A stretch of 9,656 nucleotides of DNA. Origin: Bacillota bacterium (GTDB taxonomy: Bacteria > Bacillota > Dehalobacteriia > UBA4068). The position numbers were made by a program, and so were the translations under genes. Below, one piece after another: positions 1 to 4,818 of the stretch; the first letter of the stretch is position 1; each line of letters starts with the position of its first letter. The notes beneath the pieces are model-generated. The model worked only from the letters and a program-made list of their open reading frames with translations, did not search any database and was not told the DNA's origin. The stretch spans positions 1 to 9,656 of the forward strand of contig JAFSIU010000067.1 in assembly GCA_017439615.1 (NCBI GenBank), read 5' to 3'.

Positions 1-805
1 GCACCAATGCTGAATAGGGGATAATGGTTCCTTCAACCTGTGAGCCTTTATATGTGACCGGAACAAAACGCGGCAGAAGCTCTGTATCAGCAGTTGAGGT
101 AAGAGTCAGAACAGTATACCACCCATCCTTTGTTTCGCTGCAGGCCTCTTTTTTGCCTGTTAAAGTACTTCCGTCAGCAAGCGAAACCGTCATCTTATTC
201 AGCTCATAATCCACTTCCGCTTCTGAATTGTCGGTATAAACCACAAAATGATAGTCGACGAGATTATCGACAATTTTGCCGATAGTTTCTCCTTCTCTGA
301 AGCTTTTACCAAATGTCAGTTCAATGGTAGTATCCTGCAGCTTTTCCTTATCAATCAATGAAAACAGATATCCATAGTCAATATTGAGATAATTGGTATC
401 ACTGAGGGCATTTTCAAGCCCATCAACCGTAAATTGTATGATACCTGCCTTTTCTGCTTTTAACTCGTAGCTTTTGCCATCAGCTCCATCGATATATGCA
501 ATGACAGTTCCGGCTGTTACTCTCGAGCCGTGCTCGGCAACTTTGCGCAGGACGCCTGCTGCAGGAGCTTTGAGCAAAGTTTCTTGCCTGACGACCAAGC
601 CCGAGGCATTTATTGTATCCTCCAGTGCGCCTGAATATGCAGTCTGCCAATTCAGGTTTTTGGTATAATAGCTATCGCGCAGTGAAAAGCCTCCCCAGAT
701 GAGCAGGGCAAGCAAAATGGCATATATGAACAAATCCACAAGAATGTTTTTCTTTTTTGTTCTTCTTGCTGGCTTCTGCTTTTTCTCGTTGCTGTGTTTA
801 GCCAT
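1..805 (-). CDS. HlyD-like membrane-anchored protein with biotinyl-lipoyl-type domain (partial, C-terminus beyond window)
   Basis: An open minus-strand frame runs from an ATG at 805 to the window edge (268 codons, no stop), so the C-terminus is missing. The start is preceded by a purine-rich GGAAAGGG ribosome binding site. The protein begins with a very basic stretch (residues 8-19, rich in K and R), then one membrane helix at about 21-42, then an extracytoplasmic part. Residues about 66-103 (ASGLVVRQE, APAAGVL, then GSRVTAG) have the glycine-spaced pattern of HlyD/biotinyl-lipoyl adaptor domains. The stop of nrdR lies 39 nt upstream, so the two are probably co-transcribed. From family knowledge, a HlyD-like gene commonly sits between nrdR and yggS-sepF in Clostridia, where its function is unknown; there is no sign here of an efflux pump partner. 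Family call fairly sure, function not. Confidence 0.8.
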   Translation of the reverse strand, partial: MAKHSNEKKQKPARRTKKKNILVDLFIYAILLALLIWGGFSLRDSYYTKNLNWQTAYSGALEDTINASGLVVRQETLLKAPAAGVLRKVAEHGSRVTAGTVIAYIDGADGKSYELKAEKAGIIQFTVDGLENALSDTNYLNIDYGYLFSLIDKEKLQDTTIELTFGKSFREGETIGKIVDNLVDYHFVVYTDNSEAEVDYELNKMTVSLADGSTLTGKKEACSETKDGWYTVLTLTSTADTELLPRFVPVTYKGSQVEGTIIPYSALV

Positions 806-844
806 TTTTCCCTTTCCTTTGGAGCTGACCTGACAAAATGAAAA

Positions 845-1315
845 CTAATTTTTGCTGGCAGCCAATTCCTGCTGCAGCTTGTTGATCTCTTCAATAAATG
901 TGGAAACATCATCAAATTTGCGGTAAACAGAGGCAAATCGAACATAAGCGACCTCATCAATGACCTTCAGACGCTGCATAACAGCCTCGCCGATCATTTG
1001 AGAGGAAACCTCCTGCTCCAGTGAATTGCGTAATTCTTTTTCAACCTCAGTGACAAGATTTTCCAGCATAGAAAGAGGAACAGTTCTCTTGTCGCAGGAT
1101 TTGATCAAGCCGTTCAGAAGCTTGTTTGCATCGAACAATTCTCTTCTTCCGTCTTTTTTGACAATAACGAGTGCGGTTTCTTCAACCTTTTCATAGGTTG
1201 TGAAGCGTTTGCTGCAGTCGAGACATTCACGGCGGCGGCGAATGCTTTTGCCTTCATCAACCGGTCTGGAATCAAGAACCTTGGAATCTTCAAAGCCGCA
1301 ATATGGGCAGCGCAT
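845..1315 (-). CDS. nrdR: Transcriptional repressor NrdR (ribonucleotide reductase regulator)
   Basis: A full-length 156-residue protein (family usually about 150). The N-terminal zinc ribbon has its four cysteines at C3, C6, C31 and C34 (MRCPYC and ECLDC), with the family's basic RRRR just before the second pair. An ATP-cone domain follows from about residue 48 (VIVKKDGRRE) to 140. NrdR senses nucleotides (ATP/dATP) through the ATP cone and represses ribonucleotide reductase genes at paired NrdR boxes. Start chosen at 1315, with an AGGAGGG ribosome binding site at 1320-1326; a longer start at 1332 is in another frame. The C-terminal tail (about 140-156) is rich in Q, E and K. The HlyD-like gene follows on the same strand. 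The upstream promoter carries two NrdR-box-like sites, suggesting autoregulation. Confidence 0.97.
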   Translation of the reverse strand: MRCPYCGFEDSKVLDSRPVDEGKSIRRRRECLDCSKRFTTYEKVEETALVIVKKDGRRELFDANKLLNGLIKSCDKRTVPLSMLENLVTEVEKELRNSLEQEVSSQMIGEAVMQRLKVIDEVAYVRFASVYRKFDDVSTFIEEINKLQQELAASKN

Positions 1316-1330
1316 ATAATCCCTCCTGAC

Positions 1331-1342
1331 ACATTATATTGT
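1331..1342. promoter_or_regulatory. NrdR-box-like operator 1 (proximal to nrdR)
   Basis: ACATTATATTGT is a near-perfect dyad (one mismatched pair). Its central ten bases match 9 of 10 of the published core CwAtATaTwG of NrdR boxes, recalled from the literature. It lies at and just downstream of the predicted nrdR transcription start, where bound NrdR would block transcription. Confidence 0.55.
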
Positions 1343-1351
1343 ACCTATATT

Positions 1352-1381
1352 ATAATATCGTACTAAATACAGTATTGTCAA
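1352..1381 (-). promoter_or_regulatory. Sigma-A-type promoter of nrdR
   Basis: On the minus strand, a perfect -35 TTGACA (1376-1381) is followed by an 18-nt spacer and a -10 TATTAT (1352-1357, 5 of 6 to consensus). Transcription would begin near 1345, leaving a leader of about 30 nt before the nrdR start at 1315. A second TATAAT-like string overlaps but lies too far from the -35. Confidence 0.7.
1361..1374. promoter_or_regulatory. NrdR-box-like operator 2 (in the nrdR promoter spacer)
   Basis: TACTAAATACAGTA has TACT/AGTA dyad ends. Its core CTAAATACAG matches 8 of 10 NrdR-box core positions. Its centre is 31 bp from the centre of the first box, the roughly three-turn spacing typical of paired NrdR boxes. 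It sits between the -35 and -10 of the nrdR promoter. Confidence 0.5.
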
Positions 1382-1468
1382 GTTGAGCTTTGCGGCAAGG
1401 TCTGTATTCTTTTGCCGAAATATAATATTTTGAAGCCTCGCGGCATAGATTGTATCGAGGTGAAGTCA

Positions 1469-1783
1469 ATGTTTTGTATCTCTGAGCTTAAAAATAAGGA
1501 TATTGTCAATTCTCTTGATGGCAAAAAGCTGGGCTATATCAAGGATGTGGAATTGAATATACAAGAAGGCAGGGTCACAGGCATAATCATCCCTTCCTCC
1601 CGCAGCTTCATTTCTCTTTTCAACAGAGAAAACGATATCATTATCAAATGGCAGCAGATATTGAAAATAGGAGTCGATGTCATTATTGTCGAATTACCTT
1701 CCTTTGCATCCCTGAATCCTTATGTACAAAGCAATGAGCTGCCCTTGGATGATGCCCGCTGGCTTTTGAAGGGTGAGGAATAA
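1469..1783 (+). CDS. PRC-barrel sporulation protein, YlmC/YmxH family
   Basis: A 104-residue protein. Residues 1-77 form a PRC-barrel domain with the family pattern: ISELKNKDIVN at the N-terminus, then G-YIKDVELN, a GRVTGIIIP strand, and NDIIIKWQQILKIGVDVIIVE. The YlmC/YmxH family is restricted to spore formers and its biochemical role is unknown; PRC-barrels generally mediate protein or RNA contacts. The start at ATG 1469 has GAGGTG six nt upstream; the frame is open back to a TTG at 1412, but that start has no ribosome binding site. Family members are usually 80-90 residues; here a tail of about 27 residues (78-104, ending in LPLDDARWLLKGEE) follows the domain. In related genomes ylmC lies between sigG and nrdR on the same strand; here it points away from nrdR, so it appears inverted. 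Confidence 0.85.
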   Translation: MFCISELKNKDIVNSLDGKKLGYIKDVELNIQEGRVTGIIIPSSRSFISLFNRENDIIIKWQQILKIGVDVIIVELPSFASLNPYVQSNELPLDDARWLLKGEE

Positions 1784-1806
1784 TATATTTTTGTAATTCG
1801 GCAAAC

Positions 1807-1840
1807 CAAAAAAGAAGGCGTGTCGCAAGACGCGCCTTCT
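1807..1840 (-). terminator. Intrinsic terminator of the ACT-PFL operon
   Basis: A 12-bp stem (1813-1824 with 1829-1840, one G-U pair) closes a GCAA loop (TTGC on the minus strand). On the minus strand the stem is followed by a run of six T (1808-1813), giving a strong intrinsic terminator just after the PFL stop at 1847. On the plus strand the downstream sequence is only weakly T-rich, so it may stop ylmC transcription less efficiently. Confidence 0.85.
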
Positions 1841-1846
1841 GGCATT

Positions 1847-3211
1847 TTAGTTTCTCAGACTGTGAATGGGGGCGGGGATTCTGCCGCCGCGGGCTGCGAA
1901 GGCCTCGCTGGAGAAAGTGGAAACCTTCTGCACAGGACCCGAGCCGAGCAAACCGCCGAAGTCAAGCACATCGCCGAAATTCTTGCCAATGGCAGGGATG
2001 AGGCGGACAGCGGTGGTCTTATTATTGACCATACCAATTGCTGCTTCATCCGCAATGATGCCGGAAATAGTGGAGGCGGGGGTATCGCCGGGGATAACTA
2101 TCATATCCAGACCGACCGAACAAACGCAGGTCATTGCCTCGAGCTTATCCAGCGAGAGCGCGCCTCTCTGAACGGCTGCTATCATACCTGCATCCTCGCT
2201 GACGGGGATGAATGCGCCCGAAAGTCCGCCGACATAGGAGCTCGCCATAACACCGCCCTTTTTGACTGCATCATTGAGCAATGCAAGTGCTGCAGTTGTA
2301 CCATGTGCACCGCAGCTTTCCAAACCCATTTCTTCCAAAATATAAGCAACACTGTCGCCGACCGCGGGAGTGGGGGCAAGAGAAAGGTCGACAATACCGA
2401 AGGGCACATTAAGTCTTGCGCTTGCTTCTTGAGCTACCAGCTGACCCATACGGGTGATTTTGAAGGCTGTCTTTTTGACAGTCTCGGCAACAACACCGAA
2501 ATCCGCACCCTTGATTTTTTCGAGCGCCACTTTCACGACACCGGGGCCGCTGACGCCGACATTGATAACACATTCAGGCTCGCCGATACCGTGGAAAGCA
2601 CCTGCCATAAAGGGATTATCTTCCACCGCATTGCAGAAAACGACCAGCTTTGCGCAGCCAATGCAATTTCTTTCGGCAGTGAGCTCTGCAGTCTTGCGTA
2701 TAGTTTCCCCCATTTCTTTGACAGCATCCATATTGATGCCTGCCTTGGTGGAACCGATATTGACGGAAGAACAGACAATATCAGTGCAGGCAAGCGCCTC
2801 GGGAATGCTGGCGATGAGAGCGCGGTCGCCCTTATTATAGCCCTTATGTACGAGTGCGGAATATCCGCCAAGGAAATTGACACCGCAATTCTTGGCAGCG
2901 CGGTCGAGTGCCTGCGCGATCTTGATGCATTCATCAGGGCTGAAGGCGTTGCAGAGCAGAGAAACAGGGGTAACGGAGATACGCTTATTGACGATCGGGA
3001 TGCCCATTTCCGCTTCGATATCGCAGCCTGTTTTCACGAGGTTTTCTGCCTTGGTGCAAACCTTGTCATAAACCTTGCCGCAAACCTTATTGATATCCTC
3101 GCCGCAGCAATCCAGAAGTGAGATCCCCATGGTGATGGTACGCACATCCAGATGCTGATGGTCGATCATATTATTAGTTTCGATGATATCGCTTAATCCG
3201 ATTTTGTTCAT
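1847..3211 (-). CDS. PFL family protein (UPF0210/DUF711)
   Basis: A full-length 454-residue cytoplasmic protein without signal peptide or membrane segment. Recognisable family segments are [16 protein letters not shown] (69-84), then [21 protein letters not shown], then [13 protein letters not shown] and [22 protein letters not shown]. The family (named for structural similarity to pyruvate formate-lyase) is widespread in anaerobic Firmicutes; no reaction is established, and the glycyl-radical machinery of true PFL is not evident here. The start at 3211 has an AGGAG site (within GGAGGCAGGAG). The ACT-domain gene ends 12 nt upstream; the two-gene order is conserved in many bacteria, suggesting the ACT protein senses a ligand for this one. 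The gene looks richer in GC than its neighbours, which also explains long antisense open frames. Confidence 0.93.
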   Translation of the reverse strand: MNKIGLSDIIETNNMIDHQHLDVRTITMGISLLDCCGEDINKVCGKVYDKVCTKAENLVKTGCDIEAEMGIPIVNKRISVTPVSLLCNAFSPDECIKIAQALDRAAKNCGVNFLGGYSALVHKGYNKGDRALIASIPEALACTDIVCSSVNIGSTKAGINMDAVKEMGETIRKTAELTAERNCIGCAKLVVFCNAVEDNPFMAGAFHGIGEPECVINVGVSGPGVVKVALEKIKGADFGVVAETVKKTAFKITRMGQLVAQEASARLNVPFGIVDLSLAPTPAVGDSVAYILEEMGLESCGAHGTTAALALLNDAVKKGGVMASSYVGGLSGAFIPVSEDAGMIAAVQRGALSLDKLEAMTCVCSVGLDMIVIPGDTPASTISGIIADEAAIGMVNNKTTAVRLIPAIGKNFGDVLDFGGLLGSGPVQKVSTFSSEAFAARGGRIPAPIHSLRN

Positions 3212-3223
3212 TTCTCCTGCCTC

Positions 3224-3496
3224 CTATATATTGTGCATGGCATGGAAAACATCGGTGCGCTGAATACGGATATTGACTCCGACTCTTTCTCCCTCAGCAG
3301 TCAGCTTCTCGCCAAGCTCATGGAAGGATTGTGCAAGCTCATCGCCGGCAACAAGCATAGACATAACGAAAATATTTCCGTCCATAATGGTCTGACTGAT
3401 ATCCTCGATATTGATTTTGTAGTCCATCAGAACTCCGGTAACAGCATGAACGATGCCAACGCTGTCAGTACCATTGACGATAATAAGTGCCTTCAT
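3224..3496 (-). CDS. ACT domain protein (UPF0237 family)
   Basis: A 90-residue protein that is essentially one ACT domain. It shows the conserved GTDSVGIVHAVTGVLMDYKI loop and helix near the N-terminus, then NIEDISQTIMDGNIFVMSMLV. ACT domains usually bind small ligands such as amino acids and form dimers; the ligand of this family is unknown. The start at 3496 has a strong AGGAGGT site. It is the first gene of a pair with the PFL family protein (12-nt gap, ribosome binding site of the next gene inside the gap). A promoter candidate and a strong hairpin lie just upstream. Confidence 0.93.
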   Translation of the reverse strand: MKALIIVNGTDSVGIVHAVTGVLMDYKINIEDISQTIMDGNIFVMSMLVAGDELAQSFHELGEKLTAEGERVGVNIRIQRTDVFHAMHNI

Positions 3497-3530
3497 TGAT
3501 TTGACCTCCTGTGTCTAATTGAAAAAATAC

Positions 3531-3574
3531 AAATGATATGATATTACAGCTTATGCCGTAATATCATATCATTT
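3531..3574 (-). terminator. Long hairpin between spoIIR and the ACT gene (probable terminator)
   Basis: A perfect 17-bp inverted repeat (3531-3547 with 3558-3574, arms such as AATGATATGATATTAC) encloses a small GC-TTAT-GC cap. On the minus strand it is followed by a T-rich GTATTTTTTC, as in an intrinsic terminator for spoIIR, though the stem is AT-rich. It sits only 34 nt before the ACT start and overlaps a predicted promoter, so it could also act as an operator. Confidence 0.7.
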
Positions 3575-3599
3575 TAACTAAAATACATCTGTTTTACAA
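3571..3599 (-). promoter_or_regulatory. Candidate promoter of the ACT-PFL operon
   Basis: On the minus strand, TTGTAA (3594-3599), a 17-nt spacer and TAAAAT (3571-3576) make a reasonable sigma-A-type promoter. Predicted transcription would start inside the first arm of the adjacent hairpin, so its transcripts would carry only part of that hairpin. Confidence 0.5.
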
Positions 3600-3640
3600 G
3601 ACTTTTATTCAGAAATATTGTTTTGTTTCAAGTGCATTTC

Positions 3641-4210
3641 TTATTTTTCTCCTCGCAAAAGCTCAATGATCTTCCATTTGATTTTCAGTCCGCTTGCCTT
3701 GCCGGTGGAAACTGCCATCGCATCATCAATTTCACCAACCGCATCCACAAAGCAAAGGGAAGGGAAGAGCACGCACCACCAGTTTTTTCCCTCGCCGCTG
3801 CCCAAAACAATTCTCAATGCCTCATATTTTCCGGCAGGCAACACCAGATCACCATAGCCCTTGGTAGGGAATTGTGCTTTCCCAAGCTCAGCTTTTGCCC
3901 AATAATCCGCTCGTTCTGCCAACACCTTGTTGGCAGCGGCTTCTATCTGCGGCAGCATATTGCTGATTATCTTTTTGGCTTCCGGCATATCCTTTGCCTG
4001 CTGCAGTTCCTCCCGCAGCATATCAATAACAGCATCACGCACCTCCAACTTGATTGCTTGATCAAATTCTGCATCAGAATCTGCGACCACATGCAGCCGC
4101 AATATCGGTGGTGTTTGTGCCTCTGCCGGATTGCCCGAAAAGAAAATTCCAAAGCCAAGACAGCCTGTTAAAAGACAAAGAATAATAAAAGCCTTTCTTT
4201 TTCTGTTCAT
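3641..4210 (-). CDS. spoIIR: Stage II sporulation protein R
   Basis: A 189-residue protein with a basic N-terminus (MNRKRK), a hydrophobic export segment at about 7-25, then the SpoIIR domain. Family hallmarks are RLHVVADSD (38-46) followed by DQAIKLEVRDAV, and GKNWWCVLFPSLCF (142-155). SpoIIR is made in the forespore, exported to the intermembrane space, and activates SpoIIGA to cleave pro-sigma-E in the mother cell. The start at 4210 is chosen because AAGGAG lies seven nt upstream; an in-frame ATG at 4228 overlaps the sigma-G reading frame and has no such site. It follows the sigma-G fragment after 10 nt. In Bacillus subtilis spoIIR is transcribed by sigma-F; here a weak sigma-F-like site is seen near 4713-4741. 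Confidence 0.93.
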   Translation of the reverse strand: MNRKRKAFIILCLLTGCLGFGIFFSGNPAEAQTPPILRLHVVADSDAEFDQAIKLEVRDAVIDMLREELQQAKDMPEAKKIISNMLPQIEAAANKVLAERADYWAKAELGKAQFPTKGYGDLVLPAGKYEALRIVLGSGEGKNWWCVLFPSLCFVDAVGEIDDAMAVSTGKASGLKIKWKIIELLRGEK

Positions 4211-4220
4211 AAAACACTCC

Positions 4221-4748
4221 TTAAACATATTTTCTCAATGTAATCAGCGCACCCTTTTCCAGCCTTGAGACCTGTGCCTGACTGATGCCGATTTCCTCCG
4301 CGATCTCCATTTGTGTTCTTCCTTCAAAGAAGCGAAGGTTGATTATCTTCTTTTCGCGTTCTGAAAGCCGCTGCAAAGCCTGTTTTATATTAATGTCCTC
4401 TATCCAGTGCTCATCGCTGTATTTGTCATCACCAATTTGATCCATTACAAACACCGGATCTCCGCCATCATGATATATCGGTTCATATAGTGAAACAGGA
4501 TCCTGAATGGCATCAAGCGCATCACTTATCTGCTTGTCGGAAATACCTATTTCCGATGCGATCTCCGAAAGCAGCGGTTCGCGGTTATGCAGCACAGAAA
4601 GCTTTTCTTTGGCAGAAAGCGCTTTATATGCAATATCACGCAGGGAACGGCTGACTCTTATCGAATTATTATCACGAAGATAGCGTCTTATTTCACCGAT
4701 AATCATCGGCATGATTATCCCACGGCGAAAAAAATTTATACATACCAT
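4221..4748 (-). CDS. sigG: C-terminal part of sporulation sigma factor sigma-G (region 2 missing)
   Basis: An open frame of 175 codons matching only the C-terminal part of sigma-G (about 260 residues in Bacillus subtilis). Similarity starts abruptly at residues 14-22 (PMIIGEIRR) and continues through IRVSRSLRDIAYKAL (region 3), AIQDPVSLYEPIYHDGGDP and the region 4 helix-turn-helix, TQMEIAEEIGISQAQVSRLEK (145-165). About 95 N-terminal residues, including region 2 that binds core polymerase and melts the -10, are absent. The 13 residues before the homology resemble nothing in sigma factors, and no other minus-strand frame upstream encodes region 2: rqcH lies there instead. The true start is uncertain (ATG at 4748, 4712 or 4706), and none has a convincing ribosome binding site. 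The frame is free of stops and well conserved, so the break is recent or the fragment is kept. It could be a remnant, half of a split gene, or an assembly artefact. Confidence 0.85.
   Translation of the reverse strand: MVCINFFRRGIIMPMIIGEIRRYLRDNNSIRVSRSLRDIAYKALSAKEKLSVLHNREPLLSEIASEIGISDKQISDALDAIQDPVSLYEPIYHDGGDPVFVMDQIGDDKYSDEHWIEDINIKQALQRLSEREKKIINLRFFEGRTQMEIAEEIGISQAQVSRLEKGALITLRKYV
4698..4719. repeat. Inverted repeat exactly at the sigma-G breakpoint
   Basis: Perfect 9-bp arms GATAATCAT and ATGATTATC flank a CGGC spacer. One arm lies in the sigma-G codons for M-I-I, the other in the foreign flank, so the flank carries an inverted copy of the gene's edge. This is what an inversion breakpoint or a dyad recombination site could look like. 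Confidence 0.7.
4713..4741 (-). promoter_or_regulatory. Weak sigma-F-like promoter candidate ahead of sigG fragment and spoIIR
   Basis: On the minus strand, GTATA (4737-4741) fits the sigma-F -35 GYWTA. After 14 nt, TGGGATAATC (4713-4722) fits 6 of 8 defined positions of the recalled -10 GGNRANAHTR. Sigma-F control would suit spoIIR. Transcripts would start near 4706, beyond the upstream sigma-G start codons. A chance match is quite possible. Confidence 0.3.
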
Positions 4749-4768
4749 TTGGAATTTAGCTCCAAATG
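4746..4768. repeat. Inverted repeat overlapping the rqcH -35
   Basis: Perfect 8-bp arms CATTTGGA and TCCAAATG flank a 7-nt spacer. The left arm overlaps the predicted -35 of rqcH and also contains the ATG of the longest sigma-G frame on the other strand. It may be a regulator site or chance. Confidence 0.45.
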
Positions 4769-4777
4769 CGGTAAAAT
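4749..4777 (+). promoter_or_regulatory. Sigma-A-type promoter of rqcH
   Basis: TTGGAA (4749-4754, 4 of 6) is followed by a 17-nt spacer and TAAAAT (4772-4777, 5 of 6). It would give a leader of about 35 nt to the rqcH start at 4819. Confidence 0.6.
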
Positions 4778-4818
4778 AGCTTTGTTATCATTTGTTTTGC
4801 AGGAGAAAGGATATTAAA

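Noticed and set aside
474..668. Plus-strand open frame opposite the HlyD-like gene
   Set aside because: The minus strand holds a continuous 268-codon frame with a membrane helix and lipoyl-like domain; the plus-strand frame is incidental.
1421..1426. TATAAT as a -10 for the PRC-barrel gene
   Set aside because: No acceptable -35 lies 16-18 nt upstream, and no sporulation sigma consensus fits well, so I did not annotate a promoter.
1412..1468. Upstream TTG start extending the PRC-barrel protein by 19 residues
   Set aside because: The extension has no family similarity and no ribosome binding site, while ATG 1469 has GAGGTG at the right distance.
1820..3121. Long plus-strand open frame of 433 codons opposite the PFL family gene
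   Set aside because: It is antisense to a clearly recognised full-length gene, has unusual composition (many C, H and N residues), no plausible ribosome binding site, and starts inside a terminator. It is a by-product of the codon use of the PFL gene.
1847..3211. True pyruvate formate-lyase activity for the PFL family gene
   Set aside because: The protein is about 454 residues rather than about 750, and I do not see the glycyl-radical motif; the name reflects fold similarity only.
3233..3499. Plus-strand open frame of 88 codons opposite the ACT gene
   Set aside because: It is a shadow of the ACT-domain gene, with no ribosome binding site.
3623..4171. Plus-strand open frame of 182 codons opposite spoIIR
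   Set aside because: It is antisense to spoIIR, whose family motifs are unmistakable; the antisense product looks like no protein family.
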